From Oceanobacillus zhaokaii (GTDB taxonomy: Bacteria; Bacillota; Bacilli; Bacillales; Amphibacillaceae): DNA of 64,000 bases. The notes below the pieces were generated by a model that was not told the DNA's origin, searched no databases, and saw nothing but the letters and a program-made list of their open reading frames with translations. This document shows positions 23,650-32,221 of this stretch, piece by piece; positions within the stretch are counted from its first letter, which is position 1, and each line of letters begins with the position of its first letter. Both the position numbers and the translations under genes were made by a program. The DNA lies in the NCBI RefSeq assembly GCF_003352005.1, contig NZ_CP024848.1, positions 381,001 to 445,000 on the forward strand, given 5' to 3'.

Positions 23650-24657
23650 TTCTAAAGTTAATGGTTCATAGTGTGTAGAGAATAGATGTTTCAATGGTTC
23701 ATGTGGCAAAATAAATTGCTTGGCACTGTTTACTGCAATCGGTCCTTCATTAAAGCCGCCGGCAATTAAGGCGAGCTTATTCGGATAGTTTGCAACGTCA
23801 CCAATGGCGAATATTCCCGGGAGCGATGTAGACATTGTTTGATCAACAAGTATAGTTCCATTCTCCATATCCATGCCCCATTCAGCGATTGATCCTAGGT
23901 TAATTTCAAATCCATGGTTGACAATAACATTATCAACGGCTATTTCTTTTGTAGCATTCATAGCGACTTGCTTCACAAGCGCACTGGATATTTGCCCATT
24001 CGTTCCTTTCAGTTCAACCAGTTCATACGGATTAAGCACTTCTACCGATGAATTCATCATTTTACTAACATTACTCTCAATTCCAGTGAATGCTGGCTTT
24101 CGATAGATTAACGTAACGTTATTCGCAATCGGTTCAAGTTCATTTGCCCAATCAACCGCAGAATTTCCTCCGCCAGAGATAAGCACATTTTTATCGCGAT
24201 AGCTCTCTAGCTTTTTAATGGAATAATGAAGACTTCTCTCTTCAAAATCAACTGCATTGTCAATATCGAGCTTAACGGATTTCAATGAGCCAAAGCCAGT
24301 CGCCAGCACAATCGTCTTCGTATAATGCTGTGCACCATTATTGCTTGTTAACAGGAAGGTGCCATCCTCGAGTCTTTCCATATTCGTGACCTGTTCATTT
24401 AATACGATTGTTGGATCAAAGGTCATTGCTTGCTTAATCAAATCTTCCGTTAGCTTTTCTCCAGAAATCATTGGTATTCCGCCGATATCCCTAATTATCT
24501 TTTCCGGATAAAAATAAGGAACCTTCCCTCCGAGATATGGTAAGAATTCAATTATCTTTGTTTTCATTTCCCTCATTCCGCTATAGAAGGCAGTAAATAG
24601 CCCGACAGGACCTCCGCCTATAATCGTAATGTCGTAAACATCTGCTTGCTGTATCAT
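23644..24657 (-). CDS. Ferredoxin/flavodoxin-NADP+ reductase-like flavoprotein (YcgT/YumC type)
   Basis: The 337-residue two-dinucleotide-domain flavoprotein has FAD motif GGGPVGLFTA (13-22), a second GGGNSAVDWA motif for NADPH (about 161-170), and the C-terminal FAIGDVANYPNKLALIAGGFNEGP segment in short form around 285-308. This fits thioredoxin-reductase-like FNRs without the CxxC pair. It is the last gene of the siderophore permease operon, 19 bp after the second permease, so it may reduce ferric siderophores in the cytoplasm (inferred). AGGAGG lies 8 nt before the ATG. A dispersed repeat overlaps its stop codon. Confidence 0.8.
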   Translation of the reverse strand: MIQQADVYDITIIGGGPVGLFTAFYSGMREMKTKIIEFLPYLGGKVPYFYPEKIIRDIGGIPMISGEKLTEDLIKQAMTFDPTIVLNEQVTNMERLEDGTFLLTSNNGAQHYTKTIVLATGFGSLKSVKLDIDNAVDFEERSLHYSIKKLESYRDKNVLISGGGNSAVDWANELEPIANNVTLIYRKPAFTGIESNVSKMMNSSVEVLNPYELVELKGTNGQISSALVKQVAMNATKEIAVDNVIVNHGFEINLGSIAEWGMDMENGTILVDQTMSTSLPGIFAIGDVANYPNKLALIAGGFNEGPIAVNSAKQFILPHEPLKHLFSTHYEPLTLEN

Positions 24658-24676
24658 AAGAAATCCTCCTCGCAGC

Positions 24677-25699
24677 TCATTTTGCTTTCATTAATAAATA
24701 GATAAAATATGGTGCACTTAATATCGAAACAACAACACCTACTGGGATTTCTGACGGTGCTAAAATATTCTTGCCAATCGTATCAGCAACCATCAGAAGT
24801 AATGCACCAATTAAGGTTGATATTGGGATGATCAGTTGATGTAATGGGCCAATCAGTTTTCTTGCTATATGGGGGACGACAAGTCCTAAGAAAGCAATTG
24901 CCCCACCCGCTGCAACAGCCGCTCCTGCTAATGCAACAGCAATTAGCAGTAATATTCCTCTTTCTTTTTCTATTTTAATCCCGAGTCCTGCAGCTACTTC
25001 ATCGCCGAGGTTGAAAACATCCAATGCCTTTGCTTTATAAATGGCAATCGGAATTAGCAAAAGTGCCCATGGCAATAGTGCAAGTACGAAATTCCAATTT
25101 GCATTCCATATATCTCCAGCAAGCCATACAGTTACTTGACGATAGTTCTGGGGATCCATTCTTAATTGTAATATCGTGAGTATTGCACCGAACCCTGCAT
25201 TCACTCCTATTCCGACTAAAACTAGCCGAATAGAATTTATCCCGCTTCTCCATGCCAATAAATAAATTAGTACTGCTGCAAAGATTGCCCCGATTAAAGC
25301 AGCAAACGGCATAAGGAAAATCGATTGTATTCCGGTTAAGGACAGCATATCTTGGAAAAAGTAGATATACAAGACAACTGCAAGACCTGCTCCAGTGTTG
25401 ATTCCTAGGATTCCAGGATCGGCAAGATCGTTTTGTGTTACGCCTTGCAGGATGGTGCCGGAAACAGCTAACATAGCGCCAATTAATAATGCCAAAACAA
25501 TTCCAGGTAAACGGAAGTCAAACAATATGAGTGCCTGCTGCTCTGTTCCGTTATGTAAAAGCGTATTGATTACTTCTATTGGTGTAATCTGGATGACTCC
25601 AGTACTTAAGCTAATAAAAAACATTATTATTATAAAAATACCTAGTGTTATCATCATCCAAATAAATTGGTTCCGCTTTTTTGTTTTAACGGTATTCAT
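24677..25699 (-). CDS. Iron-siderophore ABC transporter permease (FecCD family), second subunit
   Basis: A 340-residue FecCD-type permease with about ten membrane helices. Typical segments are RLPGIVLALLIGAMLAVSG (about 54-72), DPGILGINTGAGLAV and GAIAFLGLVVPHIARKLIG (about 268-286), the last being the ATPase-contact region. Its start overlaps the stop of the first permease gene by 4 bp. The heterodimer with that subunit should import ferric siderophores delivered by the lipoprotein encoded divergently. Sequence pattern resembles YfhA of B. subtilis. Confidence 0.82.
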   Translation of the reverse strand: MNTVKTKKRNQFIWMMITLGIFIIIMFFISLSTGVIQITPIEVINTLLHNGTEQQALILFDFRLPGIVLALLIGAMLAVSGTILQGVTQNDLADPGILGINTGAGLAVVLYIYFFQDMLSLTGIQSIFLMPFAALIGAIFAAVLIYLLAWRSGINSIRLVLVGIGVNAGFGAILTILQLRMDPQNYRQVTVWLAGDIWNANWNFVLALLPWALLLIPIAIYKAKALDVFNLGDEVAAGLGIKIEKERGILLLIAVALAGAAVAAGGAIAFLGLVVPHIARKLIGPLHQLIIPISTLIGALLLMVADTIGKNILAPSEIPVGVVVSILSAPYFIYLLMKAK

Positions 25700-26712
25700 T
25701 TACTTCCACCTCCGCTATTTCGTGCTAAGTATAGGAAGAATGGAACACCAATGAGGGAAGTAATTGCTCCAACTGGTGTTTCAAAAGGTGCATTCACCAA
25801 TCTTGAAACAAGGTCTGCCAGCACAAGTAATAATGCACCAAAGATTGCGGAAGATGGGATAATCCATCGATAGTCTTTTCCCATAATAAACCGAGCAATA
25901 TGCGGAATGATCAAGCCGATGAATCCCACTGCCCCCGCGATAGAAACAGAAATCCCGGTTAATATAAGAACAGAGAAAATGCCGAGAATTTTTATTAAAG
26001 TGTTATTTTGCCCTAATCCAGTTGCCATATCCTCTCCTAAACTCAGGACAGTAATTGACTTTGAGATGAATAAAGCAATTAGCATACCAATGATTCCGAA
26101 AAGGGTGAGCAATTTTACAGCATTCCAATTAGCACCATCAAGCCCGCCAGCCATCCAGAATCCTATTTCCTTTTCTAATTGAAAATGTAAAGAAATGACC
26201 GAAGAGATAGATCTGATCAATGCTCCAATTGCTACACCTGCTAGTGCCAATTTAACGGGAGTCAGACCCCCAGAAGACATTGAACCGATAATGAATATGA
26301 TTGAAACGGCAATTCCTGCCCCAATTAAGGAAGCAAATGTTCCTCCTAAATTCGATACAGCAGGGTAGAAGGCCAAAATAATAACGAGCGCAAATGCAGC
26401 CCCATCAGTAACCCCCATTATAGAAGGGGATGCGAGCGGATTTCGCGTCATTCCCTGCATAATTGCACCCGATACCGCCAGAAATGCGCCAATAAGAGCA
26501 GCGGCAATTGCTCGCGGCAGTCGTAGCTCTTGAACGACTTGATGGGCTATTATTTCTGGCTGAAAGCGAAAAACAGCCTGCCATACGGTTTCCAATGGTA
26601 CTTTTGTCGCCCCATAAGAAACAGATAGAGCGATTGCCCCGACAAGGGCTGTAAATGTTATTATATTGATGAATGTTTTTAAAGTACTGGAATGATTAAT
26701 AAATGCACGCAT
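25696..26712 (-). CDS. Iron-siderophore ABC transporter permease (FecCD family), first subunit
   Basis: A 338-residue FecCD permease: RLPRAIAAALIGAFLAVSGA (about 64-83), NPLASPSIMGVTDGAAFAL and GAVGFIGLIIPHIARFIMG (about 264-282). It is the first gene of the minus-strand operon that continues with the second permease and the reductase. The region between it and the divergent lipoprotein gene holds overlapping Fur boxes that can serve both directions. Resembles YfiZ of B. subtilis, a hydroxamate or carboxylate siderophore permease. The specific siderophore is not determinable. Confidence 0.82.
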   Translation of the reverse strand: MRAFINHSSTLKTFINIITFTALVGAIALSVSYGATKVPLETVWQAVFRFQPEIIAHQVVQELRLPRAIAAALIGAFLAVSGAIMQGMTRNPLASPSIMGVTDGAAFALVIILAFYPAVSNLGGTFASLIGAGIAVSIIFIIGSMSSGGLTPVKLALAGVAIGALIRSISSVISLHFQLEKEIGFWMAGGLDGANWNAVKLLTLFGIIGMLIALFISKSITVLSLGEDMATGLGQNNTLIKILGIFSVLILTGISVSIAGAVGFIGLIIPHIARFIMGKDYRWIIPSSAIFGALLLVLADLVSRLVNAPFETPVGAITSLIGVPFFLYLARNSGGGSK

Positions 26713-26757
26713 ACAAATCTCCTATTTGTTAATAGCTAATCTGTCTGAAAAATAATA

Positions 26758-26791
26758 TTGACGAACCTACTGAAAATGATTATCATTATCA
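26758..26791 (+). promoter_or_regulatory. Siderophore lipoprotein promoter with overlapping Fur boxes
   Basis: TTGACG (26758-26763), 17-bp spacer, TATCAT (26781-26786). TGAAAATGATTATCA (26771-26785) and TGATTATCATTATCA (26777-26791) each differ by one base from the Fur core TGATAATNATTATCA and cover the -10. Shared by the divergent permease operon. Confidence 0.82.
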
Positions 26792-26831
26792 TAAAATCTA
26801 AACTAAATTATATCATAAAGGAGATATTATA

Positions 26832-27800
26832 ATGAATACAAATCATAAAAAAGAATTTCTTTTTTTTAGTATAATGATTTGCATAGCCCTGCTTTTAGCT
26901 GCCTGTGGTAATAATGACAGCGCATCCGATTCCGAATCAACGGATCATGCAGGGAGTGCAGAAAAAACGGAAGTAAAGCTTGATTCTGAAATGGGAGAAG
27001 TTACGATTCCATCAGGTGCAGAGCGAGTTATTGCACCGTTTCATGAAGATGCACTATTAGCACTAGGTGTTACACCTGTTGCGAAATGGGCAATTGGCGA
27101 AAGTCTGCAATTCCATTTAGAGGACAAGCTGCAAGATGTACCAAAGCTTGAATGGACATTGCCATTAGAGCAAGTACTTAGTCATGAACCAGATTTGATT
27201 ATTTTAGAGAATAATATGGAAAATTATGAAGGTACATACGAGGATTATAATAAAATTGCTCCAACCTACGTTATGACCAAGGAAACAACTGGAGATTGGC
27301 GTAAACAGATTGAAGTCTTTGGTCAATTGCTAGGGAAGGAAAAAGAGGCGGAAGAAGCTTTGGCGGGATTTGAGGATTTAGTAGCCGACGCGGGGAAACA
27401 ATTGGAAGTAGCAATTGGTGACGAAACGATTGCGGCAATCTGGGTAATTGGTGGTCAATTCTTCGTGTTTGAGAAAGATCGTCATAGTGCAGACGTACTT
27501 TATTCAGAAGTTGGATTACACTATCCATCATTTGTTGAAGCATTAGGTGAGGCAACTCCAGAATGGAACCCAATCTCTCTTGAAAAACTATCTGAACTCG
27601 ATGCAGATCATGTTTTCTTATTAGCTGCAGAAGGTGAAGAAGGAATTGAAACATTAGAGAATAGTAAGGTATGGAAAAACATACCAGCAGCACAAAATGA
27701 TCAAGTATATGTGCTTGAGGATGCAAGCAGCTGGACGAATAAAGGATTTACAGCATCTGCGAAAACAATTGATGCAGTATTAGATACATTAGTTAAATAA
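26832..27800 (+). CDS. Iron-siderophore substrate-binding lipoprotein
   Basis: The 322-residue type III binding protein has a signal peptide and lipobox LLAAC with the lipidated Cys25, followed by a Ser/Asp-rich linker. The mature part has the cluster A-type pattern (GEVTIPSGAERVIAPFHEDALLALGVTP; later LSELDADHVFLLAAEGEEG). It should capture ferric siderophore outside the membrane and pass it to the two FecCD permeases encoded divergently. A Fur-controlled promoter lies 46 bp upstream. AAAGGAGATATTATA precedes the ATG. A terminator follows. Confidence 0.85.
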   Translation: MNTNHKKEFLFFSIMICIALLLAACGNNDSASDSESTDHAGSAEKTEVKLDSEMGEVTIPSGAERVIAPFHEDALLALGVTPVAKWAIGESLQFHLEDKLQDVPKLEWTLPLEQVLSHEPDLIILENNMENYEGTYEDYNKIAPTYVMTKETTGDWRKQIEVFGQLLGKEKEAEEALAGFEDLVADAGKQLEVAIGDETIAAIWVIGGQFFVFEKDRHSADVLYSEVGLHYPSFVEALGEATPEWNPISLEKLSELDADHVFLLAAEGEEGIETLENSKVWKNIPAAQNDQVYVLEDASSWTNKGFTASAKTIDAVLDTLVK

Positions 27801-27804
27801 GTGA

Positions 27805-27839
27805 AATGCTGTCTTCCTTTTTGGTGGACAGCATTTTTT
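27805..27839 (+). terminator. Terminator after siderophore lipoprotein gene
   Basis: AATGCTGTC / GACAGCATT, 9-bp stem with TTTTT. Confidence 0.85.
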
Positions 27840-27931
27840 ATAAATGTAAGTAGTATAAGAAAGCCATCCTTATACAGTGGGGGCAGTCCGTACGTCAATA
27901 AACGGCCACTTGCACTTTTTGTTCTCCTAAA

Positions 27932-27946
27932 TGAGAGTAATTGTCA
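27932..27946 (+). promoter_or_regulatory. Weak Fur-box-like site before the siderophore ATPase gene
   Basis: TGAGAGTAATTGTCA matches 12 of 15 positions of the Fur core. No clear promoter could be assigned nearby. Confidence 0.4.
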
Positions 27947-28053
27947 TTGACTAATTTTAATAAAGGAAATAGACTATTAGTAGCGTAATGTTTTGAAAGA
28001 AAGCATATACATGGCTATGTGTTTCTGTATGCTATGATGGAGGAGTGATCCCA

Positions 28054-28878
28054 GTGCAAGCATTAACAGCGAGAGATTTAACATTAGGTTTTGGCGATAA
28101 ACTTATTATAGATGATATAAATATAGAAATACCTAAGGGTGAGATTACGGTTTTAATTGGTCCAAACGGCTGCGGAAAATCGACCTTACTTCGTGCGTTG
28201 GCTCGTCTGCTTCAGCCGAAGAGTGGAACGGTTATATTAAACGGAAAAGAAATAGCGAAGCTGAAGACGAGGGATGTAGCGAAGAATCTGGCGGTTCTGC
28301 CACAAAGTCCAATTGCTCCTGATGGTTTAACTGTTTATGAACTTGTGAAACAAGGAAGACACCCATACCGCAGTTTCATGAAGCAATGGTCAAAAGAAGA
28401 TGAGGATGCTGTTTTATTAGCACTTGAATCAACGAATATGGTTGATTTGAAGGACCGAACCGTTGATTCATTATCTGGTGGTCAACGACAGCGTGCATGG
28501 ATTGCGTTAACGCTGGCACAGCAAACCGATATCATTTTATTGGATGAGCCTACAACTTACTTGGATTTGACCCATCAAATTGATGTACTGGATTTATTAT
28601 TCGACCTGAATGAAAAGGATGGACGGACGATTGTCATGGTACTGCATGATTTGAATCTTGCTAGTCGATATGCCCATCATATGATTGCGATTAAGGATAA
28701 GAAGGTTTTCGCACAAGGGAAACCAGAGGAAGTTATTACGAGCGAACTCGTACATGATGTCTTTCAAATGAAATGCAGTGTAGCATGTGATCCAATGTTC
28801 GGTACGCCAATGTGCATCCCGCATGGCAAGGGACGCTGTGTTCTGCGAGAAGTTGGAACGGAAACAATCATATCGTGA
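28054..28878 (+). CDS. yusV: Iron-siderophore ABC transporter ATP-binding protein (YusV/FhuC-like)
   Basis: The roughly 274-residue FecE-type ATPase has Walker A GPNGCGKST (about 35-43), signature LSGGQRQRAW (about 138-147), Walker B IILLDEPTTYLD and the H-loop VLHDLN. A C-terminal Cys-containing tail (MKCSVACDP, GTPMCIPHGKGRC) is present, as in relatives. In B. subtilis YusV energises several siderophore permeases; here it lies 244 bp after the lipoprotein gene in the same direction. GTG at 28054 with GGAGGAG 8 nt upstream is preferred to GTG at 28045. A symmetric terminator follows. Confidence 0.84.
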   Translation: MQALTARDLTLGFGDKLIIDDINIEIPKGEITVLIGPNGCGKSTLLRALARLLQPKSGTVILNGKEIAKLKTRDVAKNLAVLPQSPIAPDGLTVYELVKQGRHPYRSFMKQWSKEDEDAVLLALESTNMVDLKDRTVDSLSGGQRQRAWIALTLAQQTDIILLDEPTTYLDLTHQIDVLDLLFDLNEKDGRTIVMVLHDLNLASRYAHHMIAIKDKKVFAQGKPEEVITSELVHDVFQMKCSVACDPMFGTPMCIPHGKGRCVLREVGTETIIS

Positions 28879-28896
28879 TTTAAACAGGAAAGAGGG

Positions 28897-28924
28897 AAGC
28901 CCTAGGCGTTTAGCCTAGGGCTTA
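28897..28924. terminator. Hairpin terminator between convergent genes
   Basis: AAGCCCTAGGC / GCCTAGGGCTT, 11-bp perfect stem, loop GTTTA. Confidence 0.75.
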
Positions 28925-28927
28925 TAT

Positions 28928-29458
28928 TTAAATTAATAAGAAGCGGATTACTCCAATAATCGCAAAGCAGAATAGAGATGTACCAGCAAGGGGACCTGTA
29001 ATCGCGCTATTAGGAACTTGTAACTTTTTCGATAATGGTAAAGAAATGAATGAGATCCCAATAAGAAGAGCTGCTAATATATATAAACTAGCGTCTTGGA
29101 AAATGTCCTTCAACCAAATGAAATGAATACCTACAATAAAAGCAATCCATGGGGCAACAAAATTACTGCGTTTAAATTTAATTAAGAAGAAGGCGCCAAT
29201 CCCTGCTAAAGAGAATTCGAGAAAAAGAAAAATTAAATAGTTTTTGTATGCGGCTGAATCTGCTAAGGCTGAAGAGCTATGCCAATGGGTTGCACTTAAA
29301 TAAATGCCAACGATACCAACGACAAGGGCGATACCGGAAGCAATCCCAAGATACTTCCGCCAGCTTTTCCTTGGATTTTCCTGAGCCCAGCCAAACCAGC
29401 ACATACTAAACATCCCAAAGATGGCTGTATACATCGCATAATCTCTAATATATTCCAA
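28928..29458 (-). CDS. Conserved-looking membrane protein, function unknown
   Basis: A 176-residue protein with about five or six hydrophobic segments (for example residues 10-25, 38-58, 75-95, 103-120, 128-145, 158-175) and no recognisable catalytic motif. I do not recognise the family. The start is TTG, with GAGGAGG 7 nt upstream. It lies about 100 bp downstream of the LytTR/DUF3021 pair on the same strand and could be a target of that module. A hairpin terminator abuts its 3' end. Confidence 0.55.
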   Translation of the reverse strand: MEYIRDYAMYTAIFGMFSMCWFGWAQENPRKSWRKYLGIASGIALVVGIVGIYLSATHWHSSSALADSAAYKNYLIFLFLEFSLAGIGAFFLIKFKRSNFVAPWIAFIVGIHFIWLKDIFQDASLYILAALLIGISFISLPLSKKLQVPNSAITGPLAGTSLFCFAIIGVIRFLLI

Positions 29459-29558
29459 TAATATTCCTCCTCATTAATTCTTAGAGTTCAGTACTTCGAT
29501 AACTAACAGTAGAAGCAGCTAATATTTATTTTGGAAAGGGAAAAATCCCTGGCGAATG

Positions 29559-29960
29559 TTAAAGTTCCGCGTTTAGTTTTTTCGCTTCCTTTTTAAAATA
29601 AAGATAGAAGCACAACCAAATAATTGAATACACAATAAGAAATAATCCCAGTATTAATAGAATGGTTGGAAAACTAAATGGGATCCAGCCAATTCCTAAA
29701 GATAAAACAAAGTAGCATGCAGCTACGGTAATAAAGTGTAATGCAGTTTGAGTGGGAAGCTTTAGCGAATCAATTTCAAAATATAGTGGTGATACCGAGA
29801 AAAACCAGCCGCAAAAGATGGAACCGAGTGAATTTCTAAGAAACATTTCACCTTCTAACTGTTTAATACCACCAAAATAAATAATACAAATGGTGATCGC
29901 AATTGCTACGAATGCGCCAAAAAAGATACCGATTAAGCTTCTAATTAGAAAGGTTTTCAT
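29559..29960 (-). CDS. DUF3021 family membrane protein
   Basis: A 133-residue protein with four membrane helices and a short basic tail (FKKEAKKLN), the pattern of DUF3021. DUF3021 genes typically follow a LytTR regulator gene, as here, where its ATG touches the end of the regulator gene. The protein is thought to sequester or modulate the partner regulator at the membrane; that is inference from the family. No other motif is visible. Confidence 0.72.
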   Translation of the reverse strand: MKTFLIRSLIGIFFGAFVAIAITICIIYFGGIKQLEGEMFLRNSLGSIFCGWFFSVSPLYFEIDSLKLPTQTALHFITVAACYFVLSLGIGWIPFSFPTILLILGLFLIVYSIIWLCFYLYFKKEAKKLNAEL

Positions 29961-30415
29961 TAATTATTCCTCCGTTTCATTTTTAATGCTTCTTTAATAG
30001 TTGGTACATAATGCCTCGAGACATATTCCTTCACTCCAGATTTGAAGTATACGCAGAGGGTGCCATTAAATGAAGCTTCGAATCGACTAAGTTCATAAAG
30101 GTTTGCAATTACTGATTTAGAAAGCCGGATAAACCTTCTGGATGAGAGTACTTTTTCCAGCTCATAAAGCTTTTCTTTCATTATAAATTCTCCATTCGAT
30201 GTGACTGCAATTACGTTATCTTCTTTGGAATAAAAATAATGAATATCTGCTGGTTTAAGAATATGCTGCATATCCCCATCTTTACCGACAAAAAATTCCT
30301 GTTCTCTCCCTTTGAAAAAATCAAGAATTTCCTGAATTGATTCATCGATTTCCTTGCACTGAATCATTACAGTAGTTTCTTCGTAATCATTATCAATATC
30401 AAGTGATATTTTCAT
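29960..30415 (-). CDS. LytTR-domain transcriptional regulator
   Basis: A 151-residue stand-alone LytTR protein without a receiver domain. The DNA-binding part covers about residues 50-148: IHYFYSKEDNVIAVTSNGEF, LEKVLSSRRFIRLSKSVIANL and VSRHYVPTIKEAL. The downstream DUF3021 gene overlaps its stop by one base; such pairs act as membrane-controlled regulators, often of transport genes. ATG at 30415 has GAGGAGG 7 nt upstream and is preferred over a TTG six bases earlier. Confidence 0.8.
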   Translation of the reverse strand: MKISLDIDNDYEETTVMIQCKEIDESIQEILDFFKGREQEFFVGKDGDMQHILKPADIHYFYSKEDNVIAVTSNGEFIMKEKLYELEKVLSSRRFIRLSKSVIANLYELSRFEASFNGTLCVYFKSGVKEYVSRHYVPTIKEALKMKRRNN

Positions 30416-30421
30416 AAGCAA

Positions 30422-30940
30422 CCCTCCTCTTTGTTTCTGTAATGTTATTGTATTTGTTTTCCACTATTCTGTCTTTATTTACTAAGGAAGAGGCAGATAA
30501 AGAAGGGTAACTTGCGTTTATGCATTTACAAAATGCAGTGGTTACTGGATGAATTGGCTGTTGAAAGCGGATTAAAGTTATGGTAAGCTTAACTTAAATT
30601 TAATGAAATGGAGGTTTTCCTAATGGCATCTATCAGACTTCGTTTACAATCTTTGAAATACGTTAACTGAATACGTTCAGGAGGCTCTGTTTGTGCTGCA
30701 GGGTAAACGGGATTAGTCTGCCTTTTATTAGGAAACCTTTTAAATACGTGATGTTTAAAAAGAAGGGGAGTAGTCTACCTTCTTTTTTGCTGTCTAAAAA
30801 AATAAGGGAACGAAGAATTGCCAATCACATTGTGAAGGCATATTTTGATCCAATTATCATTGGATGAATTTGATTTCCCGTTTACGTGGTGCACAGGCAG
30901 AGGTCTGTGTTTTTTTATGTAAAAAAATGGAGGGATAATT
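30422..30940 (+). promoter_or_regulatory. hflX leader region with terminators (attenuator)
   Basis: The leader contains a 15-codon ORF (30623-30670), a terminator-like stem AAAAGAAGG/CCTTCTTTT ending in six T (30757-30788), and a second stem CACAG/CTGTG with TTTTTTT (30889-30917) just before the hflX ribosome-binding site. The leader-ORF start region AGGTTTTCCTAAT (30612-30624) can pair with ATTAGGAAACCT (30727-30738). GTAAACGGGA (30703-30712) can pair either inside the leader ORF (CGTTTAC, 30641-30647) or downstream with TCCCGTTTAC (30876-30885). These alternatives fit ribosome-controlled attenuation. No convincing promoter was identified. Confidence 0.65.
30623..30670 (+). CDS. Putative hflX leader peptide with RLR macrolide-arrest motif
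   Basis: The reading frame encodes MASIRLRLQSLKYVN (15 residues) with GGAGG 8 nt before the ATG. Arg5-Leu6-Arg7 is a +x+ motif like the RLR of the ErmD leader (MTHSMRLR...), at which macrolide-bound ribosomes stall. The codons CGT TTA C overlap a segment that can base-pair in the leader RNA. The frame, the Shine-Dalgarno and the motif are seen directly; drug-dependent arrest is inferred. Confidence 0.65.
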   Translation: MASIRLRLQSLKYVN

Positions 30941-32221
30941 ATGGAAAATAAAGCAATATTAGTTGGTGTTAACTTAAATAAACAAAAGCATGATTTTCAA
31001 TACTCAATGGAGGAATTAGAAAATTTAGCTATTGCCTGTAATATCATAACGGTTGGGAATGTAACGCAAAATCTGAATCGGATAAACCAAGGGCATTACA
31101 TTGGTTCAGGGAAAATAGAAGAGCTAAAGGAAATGGTAGAAGAAACGGGAGCAGATACAATCATTTTTGATGACGAGCTATCTCCATCACAAATTCGGAA
31201 TTTAGAATCAGTCATACCGGATTGTGAAGTTGTTGATCGCACTACGTTAATACTTGAGATTTTTGCCAAACGTGCGAAGACGAGGGAATCGAAATTACAA
31301 GTAGAGATTGCGCAATTAAGATATCGCCTTCCAAGATTGATTGGCAGCCGTGAGTCATTAGGGCGCCAAGGTGGCGGGTCAGGGCTGAATAACCGTGGTG
31401 CTGGTGAGACGAAATTAGAGATGGATCGTCGGAAAATTGAAGAACAAATAGCGAAGTTAAGCAGGGAATTAGAGCATTTAGTGAGCCAGCGAAAAATGCA
31501 AAGGCGGAAGAGAGAAAAAAATGAGATTCCTGTTGTATCTCTTGTAGGCTATACGAACGCAGGTAAATCAACGATGATGAATGCAGTGTTAGAATTCTAT
31601 AATGAGGAAAAGGATAAACAAGTATTTGAAAAGAATATGCTTTTTGCGACGCTGGAAACCTCTGTTAGAAGTGTAACACTAGGAACGAATCAAACCTTTT
31701 TACTGACGGATACGGTAGGGTTTATTAATAAATTACCACATCACCTTGTCAAAGCATTCCGTTCTACACTAGAAGAAGTGGCAGAAGCGGACCTATTAAT
31801 ACATGTAATAGATTTATCCAATCCACACCACGCAGAGCAGCGGCAGCTTACGAACGAAATATTAGAGGAGATTGGCATAGAAGGTATCCCGGTAATTCAT
31901 GCATATAATAAGGTGGACTTACTGGAGGGAAATTATCCATTGGTCGATGGCAATAATGTCTATGTTTCTGCGAAAAATAGACAGGGTATGGAGACATTAA
32001 CGGAACAAATCAAGCAACAAATTTTCAATGATTATGTGCGATGCGAATTGCTTATACCATATACAGATGGTCAAATTGTCTCCTATTTTAATGAACGTGC
32101 GGACGTTTTGGAGGAAGATTTTGCACCAGAAGGAACAAAATTAGTGGTTGACTGTAAAAAAGCGGATGCAGAAAAATTCCAAGAATTTATTACACATATA
32201 TATAGGAAGGAAGGAGAATAA
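30941..32221 (+). CDS. hflX: GTPase HflX
   Basis: A 426-residue HflX. The N-terminal nucleotide-binding domain covers about 1-105, followed by a coiled-coil linker (IEEQIAKLSRELEHLVSQRK shortened to this core near 165-190). The GTPase has G1 GYTNAGKS (203-210), G3 DTVGF, G4 NKVD and the Gly-rich loop GGGSGLNNRGAGETKLE. HflX splits stalled or stressed ribosomes, and in Listeria it contributes to macrolide/lincosamide resistance. A leader with a small ORF and terminators precedes it. The stop overlaps the start of the macrolide phosphotransferase remnant (TAATG), so the two formed an operon. Confidence 0.9.
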   Translation: MENKAILVGVNLNKQKHDFQYSMEELENLAIACNIITVGNVTQNLNRINQGHYIGSGKIEELKEMVEETGADTIIFDDELSPSQIRNLESVIPDCEVVDRTTLILEIFAKRAKTRESKLQVEIAQLRYRLPRLIGSRESLGRQGGGSGLNNRGAGETKLEMDRRKIEEQIAKLSRELEHLVSQRKMQRRKREKNEIPVVSLVGYTNAGKSTMMNAVLEFYNEEKDKQVFEKNMLFATLETSVRSVTLGTNQTFLLTDTVGFINKLPHHLVKAFRSTLEEVAEADLLIHVIDLSNPHHAEQRQLTNEILEEIGIEGIPVIHAYNKVDLLEGNYPLVDGNNVYVSAKNRQGMETLTEQIKQQIFNDYVRCELLIPYTDGQIVSYFNERADVLEEDFAPEGTKLVVDCKKADAEKFQEFITHIYRKEGE

